A stretch of DNA of 29,283 nt from positions 1 through 29,283 of IMG/VR virus record IMGVR_UViG_3300027846_000031, one strand, 5' to 3'. Source of the DNA: a virus. Position 1 is the stretch's first letter. The number at the start of each line of letters is the position of its first letter. Made by a program: the position numbers and the translations under genes. Below the pieces are notes generated by a model, which had not been told where the DNA came from, searched no databases, and saw nothing but the letters and a program-made list of their open reading frames with translations. Shown here piece by piece: positions 20,613 through 27,750 of the stretch.

Positions 20613-21428
20613 CTTACTGGTGGCGCATTTTGGGGCACCCAAATGCTTGCTACCGACGTTACTGACTCTGCACAACCAGCAGAGCTCCAGTGGAGGGCGT
20701 ACCAACAATTATGTGCCATTCCCATCCTGGACGCGGTCCTGAATCAAGGCCCGGCCGGGGTCGTGAACCTGGTGCGCGTCAAAGAAGAGATCGCGTTCGG
20801 CAGCTTGCTCATGAAGCTCAACCGCGCGGCCCAGCGCACCTCGCCCCAGAATACCTCTATTGACCTGGACGGCGTGCCTCTGGCCCTGGCTGCCTCTGGC
20901 ACCTACGCCGGCATCACGATCCAGAACACTGCCTCAACCGGCTTTGTGTGGAAGTGCGGTGGCGGCAACGGCCCCACCAACGCCGCGTCTGATACGGTCT
21001 GGCAAGTCGCTGGTTCCCCGGTCGTGACGCTGGCTGGCATGCAGCAGGAATATGGCCGGTGCTCGTTCGGCAACGAAGAGCCGACGCTCGTCGTGACAAC
21101 CCAGGCGGGCTGGAATGCCTACTGGGCTTTGCTCGTCAACAATCAACGCTTCATTGATGACGAGGAAACGACCAGGGCGGGCTTCCGGAACCTGATGTTC
21201 AACCGCGCCAGCGTGCTGCACGACCAGTTCGTGCCCGCCGGGGAGATGCAGCTATACACCGAAAAGTACCTAAGACCCATTTTTCATCCTAACATGCACT
21301 TCCGCATGGACCCCTATATCCAGCCTTCATACCAGTATGTGGCTATTACCAGGGTCTATGTCCTTCTTCAGCTGCAATTTCTGAGCCTCCGTAATCACCA
21401 GAGGGTCTACGGTATTGGCAATGCGTAG
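20613..21428 (+). CDS. Major capsid protein, exon 2
   Basis: Exon 2 starts with CTT (Leu) and reads LTGGAFWGTQMLATDVTDSAQPAELQWRAYQ, then a long stretch of capsid-like sequence (CAIPILDAVLNQGPAGVVNLVRVKEEIAFGSLLMKLNRAAQRTS) and ends with MHFRMDPYIQPSYQYVAITRVYVLLQLQFLSLRNHQRVYGI. Together with exon 1 the protein is 335 residues, a normal size for a phage major capsid protein that forms the icosahedral shell. The last 160 bases are AT-richer than the rest. An internal ATG at 20643 might seem a start but the frame upstream continues as protein, so a spliced product is favoured. Confidence 0.82.
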   Translation, partial: LTGGAFWGTQMLATDVTDSAQPAELQWRAYQQLCAIPILDAVLNQGPAGVVNLVRVKEEIAFGSLLMKLNRAAQRTSPQNTSIDLDGVPLALAASGTYAGITIQNTASTGFVWKCGGGNGPTNAASDTVWQVAGSPVVTLAGMQQEYGRCSFGNEEPTLVVTTQAGWNAYWALLVNNQRFIDDEETTRAGFRNLMFNRASVLHDQFVPAGEMQLYTEKYLRPIFHPNMHFRMDPYIQPSYQYVAITRVYVLLQLQFLSLRNHQRVYGIGNA

Positions 21429-21449
21429 AAGGAGTATAGTAGTTTTGGA

Positions 21450-21478
21450 TTGATCTGTCAACCGTACCATTGTATACT
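21450..21478 (+). promoter_or_regulatory. Promoter for the HNH gene
   Basis: TTGATC (21450-21455) is spaced 17 bases from TATACT (21473-21478), 39 bases upstream of the HNH start. An independent promoter is common for free-standing homing endonucleases that insert between late genes. Confidence 0.55.
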
Positions 21479-21516
21479 TCTCCCTATGTACTTCTTTCAC
21501 GTAGGGAGGCGCTACG

Positions 21517-22116
21517 ATGACACGGGACGAACATCGGTTTTGGAGTAAGACGAGGGTACGCAAGGATGGGTGTATTGAGTGGCAGGGGACGTTGGTATGG
21601 AACACGCCCAGGCATCGGCCGCATCAGTTCTGCTACGGCTTTTTCTGGGTCCAGAATCGCAATGTTTATGCGCATCGCTACGCCTGGGAATTGGTGCATG
21701 GATCGATCCCGGAGGGCCTGGAGATTGACCATACCTGTCGCAATACCCGCTGCGTCAACGTCGAGCATCTCGAAGCGGTCACACGCCTGGAGAACAATCG
21801 GCGTAAAGTGCCCTATAAGACCCACTGCCCACATGGTCATCCGTATGACGAGACGAACACCTATATCTTGCCTTCAACGGGTGAGCGGCAGTGTCGGCAG
21901 TGCAAAGCTGAGAATGCGCAGCAACAGCGTAAGAAGCATACGCTGCATGGAGAGGCCACGTACCAGGTTACAACCCACTGTCCATATGGGCATGCCTATA
22001 CGGATGACAATACGTACTGGTACAAGGGCAATAAGCACTGTCGGACGTGCCAGAAACAACAGTCTCATGAAGCCTATGAGCGTCGCAAAGCTCGTCTCAA
22101 GGCGTTGAAGGACTAA
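21517..22116 (+). CDS. Free-standing HNH homing endonuclease (199 aa)
   Basis: The ATG at 21517 follows AGGGAGG by about 8 bases. Residues 51-95 (YAHRYAWELVHGSIPEGLEIDHTCRNTRCVNVEHLEAVTRLENNRR) form an HNH domain of the HNH_3 type: DH at 71-72 with Cys residues at 74 and 79 and the distal N/H residues following. Two zinc-finger-like repeats follow, each with CPxGHxY...CRxC (about 104-129 and 155-178), which probably bind DNA. Such enzymes cut DNA lacking them and spread by homing. It lies between the capsid gene and the next structural gene. Confidence 0.88.
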   Translation: MTRDEHRFWSKTRVRKDGCIEWQGTLVWNTPRHRPHQFCYGFFWVQNRNVYAHRYAWELVHGSIPEGLEIDHTCRNTRCVNVEHLEAVTRLENNRRKVPYKTHCPHGHPYDETNTYILPSTGERQCRQCKAENAQQQRKKHTLHGEATYQVTTHCPYGHAYTDDNTYWYKGNKHCRTCQKQQSHEAYERRKARLKALKD

Positions 22117-22120
22117 TCGC

Positions 22121-22564
22121 ATGGCCTTTACTCTCGGTTCCTGGTGCAAATCCCACACCCACCCGTTCCTGGTGCAACCTGGCGGCCAGGGCTCTATTCA
22201 ACCGCCCACGATCAACTACCACTTTGAGCTGGCGGACCAGTCGGTGACGACGTCCCCGGTGGGTCAGGCCCCGACCGGCATTAGCTGGGCCCGGGCGATT
22301 ATCAATCAGAAGGGCTGGGGCTCGGGGACGGGGACCGTCGGGCCGATCTACGAACTGCAAGTGGCGTATGACTCGGGCTTTACGAGCCAACTCCGGGACT
22401 TAGACCACCGCACCGCGCTGCGCAACGGCACGAATCAGACGCTGAGTCTGACTGGCCCCGTCCCGGATGCGCAGTCGTACACGTTTGTGCGCGTGGCCGT
22501 GACCCTCTCTGGCACTGACGTGGTGACCTACGATGCTATCCTGGATATGATACCGGGCATTTAG
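22121..22564 (+). CDS. Putative head or decoration protein (147 aa)
   Basis: The ATG at 22121 follows AAGGACTAATCGC. The product (MAFTLGSWCKSHTHPFLVQPGGQGSIQPPTINYHFELADQ...) is beta-rich, with regular strand-like segments (TISWARAIINQK, IYELQVAYDSGF, YTFVRVAVTLSG, VVTYDAILDMIPG), resembling an Ig-like or jelly-roll domain often found in head-decoration or minor structural proteins. The family is not certain. Its place after the capsid gene supports a structural role. Confidence 0.55.
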   Translation: MAFTLGSWCKSHTHPFLVQPGGQGSIQPPTINYHFELADQSVTTSPVGQAPTGISWARAIINQKGWGSGTGTVGPIYELQVAYDSGFTSQLRDLDHRTALRNGTNQTLSLTGPVPDAQSYTFVRVAVTLSGTDVVTYDAILDMIPGI

Positions 22565-22590
22565 TCCTAGGCGTGAGGGAGGCGCTCACC

Positions 22591-23685
22591 ATGGCCCAGA
22601 TTAGTCTTATAAGTCCAAAGGCTTATCAAGCTTGGGATTACAGGAATCCGGACGATCCCGGCATCGGTGGCTCCGAAACCATGCACGTCGAGATGGCCAC
22701 GCGCTTAGCGGCACGTGGCCATTTTGTCACCTCCTACAGCCCGATTCGCCCTGACACTTTGCCTCTGTACCGCGGCGTCACTTGGCGCGATCTCAGCCAG
22801 TTGGACCCAGAAGATCCCGGCCTGTATATCTTGATCCGTGCCATAGAGTGGCTCGACAAGTTCGAGTACGACGAGCGCCAGCGCATCTGGGCCGTGTTCC
22901 AGGACGTGGATACCTACGGTCCCTGGGACTTTGACTGGCGGCACAAGCTTGACCGCATCATTGCCCTGTGTCCGGACCACGAAGCGTCGCTGAAAACCAG
23001 GCATCCCGACTTTGCCTCCAAGGTCTGTCTGTCGCGAAACGGGTTACGTGGGGACCTCGTAGATCACACCCTGCGAGGAACGCTCGCCCCACGTAATCCG
23101 CACCGTCTCATGTATGCCTCGTCTCCTGATCGCGGCCTCTTGGGCCTGACGCAGGCCTTCAAGCTCATCCGCTTTCTCGTGCCCGATGCTGAGCTGCACG
23201 TCTTTTACGGCTGGGACAATATTGATACCTTTTCGCACGGCGCGGTGAAGTGGCACCAGGAGCGGGTCTTTCAGGCCTGCCAGCAGCCGGGCCTCATCCT
23301 GCGGGGACGTATCGGACAGCCCGAGCTCTATAGGGAGTGGACGCAGACCGGTCTCATGTGTGCACCCACGAACTTTACGGAGACCGGCTACATCACCCTC
23401 ATGGAAGCCCAGGCTCTGGGGGCTATCCCGGTATGCAATCCCATCTGGGCCGCAAAAGAGAATCAGCTTGCGGGCATCGCCATTGAAGGCGATGCCGAGC
23501 ATGATCCCATGACCATCAGGCGCTACGCCATGGCAGCAGTGCATCTCCTGATGCACCCGGAAATCCAGGAGGCGCTGCGTCCATCTATGATGCAGATAGC
23601 GCGGAAGGCCTTCGACTGGGAAGAGGTGGTCTCGCAGTATGAGACATGGATCGCCGAAGACTTTGAAGGCGAAGACCGGCTATGA
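22591..23685 (+). CDS. GT4-like glycosyltransferase (364 aa)
   Basis: The start is the ATG at 22591 with GAGGGAGG 8 bases upstream; the GTG at 22573 is rejected. The sequence fits a GT-B fold: a nucleotide-binding-like start (ISLISPKAYQAWDYRNPDDPGIGGSETMHVEMATRLAARGH), a Rossmann-like second half (LMYASSPDRGLLGLTQAFKLI, AELHVFYGWDN) and the GT4 motif ETGYITLMEAQALGAIPVC (E-x7-E). It should transfer a sugar from an activated nucleotide donor; donor and acceptor are unknown. Its stop overlaps the methyltransferase start (ATGA). Candidates for its acceptor are virion proteins, DNA, or host surface sugars. Confidence 0.78.
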   Translation: MAQISLISPKAYQAWDYRNPDDPGIGGSETMHVEMATRLAARGHFVTSYSPIRPDTLPLYRGVTWRDLSQLDPEDPGLYILIRAIEWLDKFEYDERQRIWAVFQDVDTYGPWDFDWRHKLDRIIALCPDHEASLKTRHPDFASKVCLSRNGLRGDLVDHTLRGTLAPRNPHRLMYASSPDRGLLGLTQAFKLIRFLVPDAELHVFYGWDNIDTFSHGAVKWHQERVFQACQQPGLILRGRIGQPELYREWTQTGLMCAPTNFTETGYITLMEAQALGAIPVCNPIWAAKENQLAGIAIEGDAEHDPMTIRRYAMAAVHLLMHPEIQEALRPSMMQIARKAFDWEEVVSQYETWIAEDFEGEDRL

Positions 23686-24227
23686 CAACAAGACGCTTCG
23701 ACTTTCAGCGCCAGTGTGTGGCCCGGACCACTGGCACGGTCCTCAATATCGGTGCCAACGACGATCCCGCCGGTCTCAAAGAGACCTTTGGCACCCGCGT
23801 GATTAACTGTGATGACCGTGTTTACGACGTCGTCCTGAAGAAGCCGCTGGTAATTGACTGGGTCTTTGACTGCAGCAAGCGCTGGCCGTTTGACAACGAC
23901 GAGGCCGAACTCGTGGTGCTGGGAGATATCCTCGAGCATCTCCTGCCCGCACAGCAGATTGTCTGTCTGGCCGAAGCCTGGCGCGTGGCGCCCTCCCTGT
24001 GTATCACGGTGCCCAACGATGCGCGGTTTCTGACCGTGCCCAATCCGGACATCGCAGACGCCAGTTTTCACATTGCCGTGGTGGATGAAGCCCGGCTGCG
24101 CTGGATGCTTCAGGCCACGGGTTGGCAGAGTGCCCAGTGGGAAACAGTCGATTACGACTTTGTGCCAGAAGGCTACTTTGTGCGCGCCACACGCAAGCCG
24201 AAGCGAAGTTTAACCCCTCATGTATAA
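23682..24227 (+). CDS. Class I SAM-dependent methyltransferase (181 aa)
   Basis: The start overlaps the GT4 stop by 4 bases. Motif I is seen as VLNIGANDDPAG (about 20-31), followed by the acidic strand INCDDRVYD, motif IV-like VVLGDILEHL (about 84-95) and a later strand SLCITVPNDARF. This fits a Rossmann-type SAM methyltransferase domain without a DNA-target domain, so the substrate is probably a small molecule or sugar. The gene is coupled to a glycosyltransferase on each side (4- and 8-base overlaps), suggesting methylation of a sugar or its carrier. Confidence 0.72.
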   Translation: MTTRRFDFQRQCVARTTGTVLNIGANDDPAGLKETFGTRVINCDDRVYDVVLKKPLVIDWVFDCSKRWPFDNDEAELVVLGDILEHLLPAQQIVCLAEAWRVAPSLCITVPNDARFLTVPNPDIADASFHIAVVDEARLRWMLQATGWQSAQWETVDYDFVPEGYFVRATRKPKRSLTPHV

Positions 24228-24492
24228 CATTAAGAAGCCCTCCTGGACGCCGGAAGCGATCATCAAGGCCTTCCAGGACTTCTACGCCAGGACCGGGCGC
24301 TGGCCCCTCACCACCGACTGTGGTGGCGTCTCCGGACGCATGCCGAACGCGACGGTGGTCTGGCGCTTCTTTGGGTCCATCGCGGCGGCCAGGAAGGCGG
24401 CGGGCATGCCGGACGGCGCGAAGATCAAGAAACGCGGGTCGGGCTCGAAGTGGGATAAGGCCTGGCTACGGACGCACCGGAGGATAGGATGA
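24220..24492 (+). CDS. Homing-endonuclease-associated repeat protein (90 aa)
   Basis: The ATG at 24220 overlaps the methyltransferase stop. The sequence SWTPEAIIKAFQDFYARTGRWPLTTDC and the downstream SAAARKAAG-type segment match the small repeat found with HNH and other homing endonucleases (HNH_repeat-type domain: W..E.I...F....GR.P). It has no nuclease motif of its own. The end is basic (KIKKRGSGSKWDKAWLRTHRR). It may be a remnant or a DNA-binding accessory of a homing element placed in the modification operon, but may also act on its own. Confidence 0.6.
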   Translation: MYNIKKPSWTPEAIIKAFQDFYARTGRWPLTTDCGGVSGRMPNATVVWRFFGSIAAARKAAGMPDGAKIKKRGSGSKWDKAWLRTHRRIG

Positions 24493-25193
24493 TTAATACT
24501 CTTAAGGTGCTCGGAAGTGTCGGCTATCTCGGCGGGCTCATGGCCGTCCCCGAAGCCTTCTGCTGGGCCTGGGGCCACCTCGTGGCGTTTACCAACGAGT
24601 ACGTGTGTCAGGACGGGGAGAGTGTGCAGTACCTCAAAGCCAGTATGTCGTTGCATGCCGGGGCGCGGAACGACCTGGCGCGGCGTATGCTCGGGGACTG
24701 GCTGGTCATGCTGGACTGTGATGAAGTCTTCCCTCCAGAGGTGATCCTGCAACTGATCACGTTGCACCAGCGCTATAGAGCCCCAGTTATTTCAGGCGTG
24801 TACCGCCATAAAGCGAAACCGCATCATCCGATGCTCTGGCACTGGAGCGAGGCCCAGGATGAGCCCGGCTTTGTGCCCATTCTCGAGGTAGACAACACGA
24901 AGCCGCTGGTCAAAGTGGATGCGGCTGGGGGCGGGTGCCTCTTTGTGCACCGCAGCGTGTTTGCGCGGCTCAAAGAGCGGTTTCCCAAGGAAGATCCCTT
25001 TGATCATAGAGGCCGGTACGGCGAGGACTTTAGCTTCTTTCTGCGGTTGAAAGAGGCTGGCATCCCGGTCTATGCTGCACCACAGGTGGAAGTCACACAC
25101 TTGCGCGTGCATGGGATTACCGCGGACGATTACGAACCGGAGTGGTTTGCCGACGATGCACAGGTGCAACTCGTCTGCGTGCAAGGAGCCTAG
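24489..25193 (+). CDS. GT2-like (GT-A fold) glycosyltransferase (234 aa)
   Basis: The ATG at 24489 overlaps the previous stop by 4 bases. The marks are a D-x-D type metal/nucleotide-sugar motif in WLVMLDCDEVFPP (about 75-87), and a downstream GEDFSFFLRLKEAGIPVYAAPQVEVTHL block with the E-D catalytic-base region and a His typical of GT2 enzymes. The chain is somewhat short, with the first strand of the fold only partly recognisable (VLGSVGYLGGLMAVPEA). Its product likely adds a sugar in concert with the GT4 gene. Acceptor unknown. Confidence 0.76.
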   Translation: MINTLKVLGSVGYLGGLMAVPEAFCWAWGHLVAFTNEYVCQDGESVQYLKASMSLHAGARNDLARRMLGDWLVMLDCDEVFPPEVILQLITLHQRYRAPVISGVYRHKAKPHHPMLWHWSEAQDEPGFVPILEVDNTKPLVKVDAAGGGCLFVHRSVFARLKERFPKEDPFDHRGRYGEDFSFFLRLKEAGIPVYAAPQVEVTHLRVHGITADDYEPEWFADDAQVQLVCVQGA

Positions 25194-25195
25194 GC

Positions 25196-25408
25196 ATGTC
25201 AGTTGATCTATGGGTCCATCGTTCAAGCGCTATGTCCTGTAGAACCTGTATGTGGTTTGTCGCCAAACCGTCTCTGCGTGAAGAAAAGACTGTGGCGCCT
25301 CAGCTGGGGCGTTGCCGCAGACACGCACCTACGATGAACGGCTACCCGGTGGTCTTTCTGTCTGATTGGTGTGGCGATCACAAACTGGATGAAGAGAAGG
25401 TCGCGTAG
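25196..25408 (+). CDS. Small Cys-rich protein, four-Cys zinc site (70 aa)
   Basis: The ATG at 25196 comes 2 bases after the previous stop. The product has SCRTCMWF, then GRCRRHAPT and SDWCGDHKLDE: four Cys in a CxxC...C...C order, the form of small phage proteins with a metal site (CxxC...CRR.APT...DWCG). An ATG at 25232 (MSCRTCMW) could also be the start. Function not known. Confidence 0.6.
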   Translation: MSVDLWVHRSSAMSCRTCMWFVAKPSLREEKTVAPQLGRCRRHAPTMNGYPVVFLSDWCGDHKLDEEKVA

Positions 25409-25410
25409 CC

Positions 25411-26394
25411 GTGGCAGCACCAGCCGTTATCTCTGACAGCTTGATTGGGCTCTACCAGCCGTTTACTCCCAATGCGACGGCTGGCCCTATCATTAATTCA
25501 ATAAGGGATCAAATTCCAGACCCTGTATACAATAATGCAGGTGATCCTCAGCCTGATAGTGATGGATCTTTTTTAAGAGTACAGAGCCTCTATAGATGGT
25601 TGTCAAATGCCTTGCTAGAAATGTCGCGTCGCTGTAACTGGCTGGTGCCCGACTGGACCGCCTTTCCCTCGATCAACACGGCCCAGTCCTACACCCTAGA
25701 TGCGAAGTGGGTCCTGGCAGAAGACGTGTGGTTCCGGCAGCTCAGGTGCGCCTACCTCGATGAAGCCTGGACGATTTACCCGTCGGCGTATGTGGGTCAG
25801 TCGCTGTCGTTTTCGATGCACCGCCGCGCTGGGGCACTGGACTTGAGCCTGTACGGCGCGCCGAACCTGACCGATACGACGACGACACTCAGCGCCGATA
25901 TGACGGCGACACAAGACAGTGTCGTGTGCACCGCGACGACCGACTTTCTCTCCTTCGGATGGGTGCTTGTCGGCGGTGAACTGATGGAGTATCGGAACCT
26001 GAACACGGACACGCACACGGTCTACACGCTCAGGCGAGGGGCGGGAGGGACACGGGCTGAAGTGCATTACGCCAGCGACCCGGTGACCCACTGCTCGCTG
26101 TGGGTCAAGGGTCTCAGATCGCCCAATCCGGTGACACGGAGTACTGATCCGTTGGAAGTGCCCATCGCCTTTATCGCACCGCTGGAACTCTACGTCTTGA
26201 GTAAGGTGCGAGAGGCTGAACAGGACCGGCAGGAAGCGAAGAGCTTGATGGATAGCTTCATCGAAGCGTGTAAGGATATCGCGGGAGATCCTGTGTGGCA
26301 GGCCCCTGATGGGACGTACCAGGTCCGGGCCTATGGCTCTGGGCATGGCGGGGGCATCTACCCGCTTGGGCCGTTCGGAACCGTAGTAGGGTAA
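25411..26394 (+). CDS. Head-tail connector or tail-adaptor-like structural protein (327 aa)
   Basis: A GTG start at 25411 is used. The protein begins MAAPAVISDSLIGLYQPFTPNATAG and contains helices at LYRWLSNALLEMSRRCNWLVPDW and a C-terminal helical region VPIAFIAPLELYVLSKVREAEQDRQEAKSLMDSFIEACKDIAGD, with beta-rich parts between (YVGQSLSFSMHRRAG; LVGGELMEYRNLN). Position after the head genes and before the fibre points to a connector or adaptor, as in short-tailed phages. A patch at about 25490-25620 is clearly AT-richer than flanking DNA. The family is not certain. Confidence 0.55.
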   Translation: MAAPAVISDSLIGLYQPFTPNATAGPIINSIRDQIPDPVYNNAGDPQPDSDGSFLRVQSLYRWLSNALLEMSRRCNWLVPDWTAFPSINTAQSYTLDAKWVLAEDVWFRQLRCAYLDEAWTIYPSAYVGQSLSFSMHRRAGALDLSLYGAPNLTDTTTTLSADMTATQDSVVCTATTDFLSFGWVLVGGELMEYRNLNTDTHTVYTLRRGAGGTRAEVHYASDPVTHCSLWVKGLRSPNPVTRSTDPLEVPIAFIAPLELYVLSKVREAEQDRQEAKSLMDSFIEACKDIAGDPVWQAPDGTYQVRAYGSGHGGGIYPLGPFGTVVG

Positions 26395-26397
26395 CCT

Positions 26398-27135
26398 ATG
26401 GCCATCGCACACTTTAACCGACCGATGCAAGCGACCACGGGCGCCGTCGTGTTTGGCGTCAGGGTGACGGTCAAGTTGGCCGGCACGAACACCCTGGCGA
26501 CGCTCTTTCAAGATGAGGCCGGGACTCTCCCCCTGGCCAATCCCTTTACCAACGATGCGGTCTACGGCACGGTCGATTTCTACGCCGCTGAAGGCATCTA
26601 CGACATCACGTTTGTGAAGACGGGGTACACGTTTCAGGCCTTGCAGAACTGGGTGATTGAGGCGGTAGAGGCCCCGTCCCCGCCTGGGCCTCCTGGCCCC
26701 ACGGGCTCGATTGGTCCGAGCGGGCCGTCAGGCTCGCCGGGCACGACGGGTCCCACCGGGCCGCCCGGGCCGACCGGCAGTGGCGGGCCGCCAGGCCCGT
26801 CCGGCCCCACGGGGCCACCCGGACCGACGCCGAGCGGGTCCTATCTCAAGAGTTTCATCAACACCGGCAGCCCCACGACGCTGGCTGGCGATACGCTCTA
26901 TGTCGCCGCGTACGGCGAGATTACCGGCACGGGGAGCAACGATGTCATCCGTCTCCGGCAAAATGGTACGGATCTGCTGACCCAGACGGTGGCGCGCACC
27001 AATGGGGTGACGTTTCCCTGGTTCCTCATGAGCGGCACGACGGCGCTCGGGACGAATGATGTGTTCACGGCGGTGATTGATTCGATCGGGGCGTATAACG
27101 CGCAGTTCACGGTTCTGGTTTTCCGGGCCTTTTAG
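26398..27135 (+). CDS. Collagen-like tail fibre or spike protein (245 aa)
   Basis: Start ATG at 26398. Residues 1-90 form an N-terminal beta-rich domain (FNRPMQATTGAVVFGVRVTVKLAG) ending with a FVKTGYTF turn. Residues about 97-144 are 16 unbroken Gly-X-Y triplets (GPP, GPT, GSI, GPS, GPS, GSP, GTT and so on), including five with Pro in the Y position and several with Ser or Thr. Residues about 145-245 make a C-terminal beta-rich head (YLYVAAYGEITG..., DVIRLRQNGTDLLTQTV). Collagen-like Gly-X-Y repeats form trimers, so this is probably a trimeric fibre in which the C-terminal head binds the host. The hydroxylase gene follows 10 bases later. Confidence 0.82.
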   Translation: MAIAHFNRPMQATTGAVVFGVRVTVKLAGTNTLATLFQDEAGTLPLANPFTNDAVYGTVDFYAAEGIYDITFVKTGYTFQALQNWVIEAVEAPSPPGPPGPTGSIGPSGPSGSPGTTGPTGPPGPTGSGGPPGPSGPTGPPGPTPSGSYLKSFINTGSPTTLAGDTLYVAAYGEITGTGSNDVIRLRQNGTDLLTQTVARTNGVTFPWFLMSGTTALGTNDVFTAVIDSIGAYNAQFTVLVFRAF

Positions 27136-27145
27136 GGGAGCTGTG

Positions 27146-27739
27146 ATGAGTCGCTACACGTACACCGTGCATCAGCACCCCCTGGCGGCCTATCCCCCCT
27201 ACGTCGAGCGCCAGGGGGTGTTCAGCAGCGCCGAGTGCGCTCAGATCGTCACGCTTGGGATGGCACAGGAGGCACTGCAAGCGACGATTGGCGAGGCGAG
27301 ACAGACAGTGCCGGACGTACGTCGGGCCACGGTGCGCTGGCTGCCCTTTGCCGAAGGCGAGCGCTGGCTCTGGGAGCGTCTTACCACGGTGTGTGAAGAG
27401 GTCAACGCCCAGGTCTACGGCTTTGACCTGGTGGGCTTTATCGATGCGTTGCAGCTCACCGAGTACAGCACAGGAGCGCATTATACCTGGCACACGGACT
27501 TAGGACCGGGGGCCATGAGTCTGCGCAAACTGAGCCTCAGCGTGCAACTCTCGTGTTGGCAGACGTATAAGGGCGGCGATCTGGAAATGCACCTGGGCAC
27601 GCGGCACGAGCCAACCACCCGTGTGCAGGGGGACGTGGTGGTGTTTCCCAGTTTTCAACTGCACCGCGTCTGCGCTGTGTCGAGCGGCACACGACAGGCG
27701 CTGGTAGCGTGGTGCTGCGGGCACCGGCCGTGGCGCTAG
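27146..27739 (+). CDS. 2-oxoglutarate/Fe(II) dioxygenase, PKHD/prolyl-hydroxylase-like (197 aa)
   Basis: The start is the ATG at 27146 with GGGGAG upstream. The iron-binding triad is visible as H116-x-D118 (WHTDLGPG) and H173 (VFPSFQLHRV), with R183 (GTRQALVAW) placed to bind 2-oxoglutarate. The flanking segments ending GHRPWR resemble PiuC/PKHD-type hydroxylases. The family hydroxylates protein or small-molecule substrates with oxygen. Its immediate neighbour is a collagen-like fibre with Y-position prolines, the site hydroxylated in animal collagens, so the fibre is the obvious candidate substrate, though this is inference. Confidence 0.82.
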   Translation: MSRYTYTVHQHPLAAYPPYVERQGVFSSAECAQIVTLGMAQEALQATIGEARQTVPDVRRATVRWLPFAEGERWLWERLTTVCEEVNAQVYGFDLVGFIDALQLTEYSTGAHYTWHTDLGPGAMSLRKLSLSVQLSCWQTYKGGDLEMHLGTRHEPTTRVQGDVVVFPSFQLHRVCAVSSGTRQALVAWCCGHRPWR

Positions 27740-27750
27740 AGGGGTAAGCC

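Noticed and set aside
21240-21428. A second intron near the end of the capsid gene
   Set aside because: AT content changes, but the frame continues with a normal capsid-like C-terminus to 21428 and no intron core is seen.
20643-21428. Capsid exon 2 as an independent gene starting at ATG 20643
   Set aside because: The frame upstream to 20613 reads as capsid sequence (LTGGAFWGTQ) and no ribosome site precedes the ATG; splicing from exon 1 explains it better.
25696-26511. Minus-strand ORF of 271 codons
   Set aside because: Antisense to the connector-like gene and fibre start; His/Arg-rich shadow translation.
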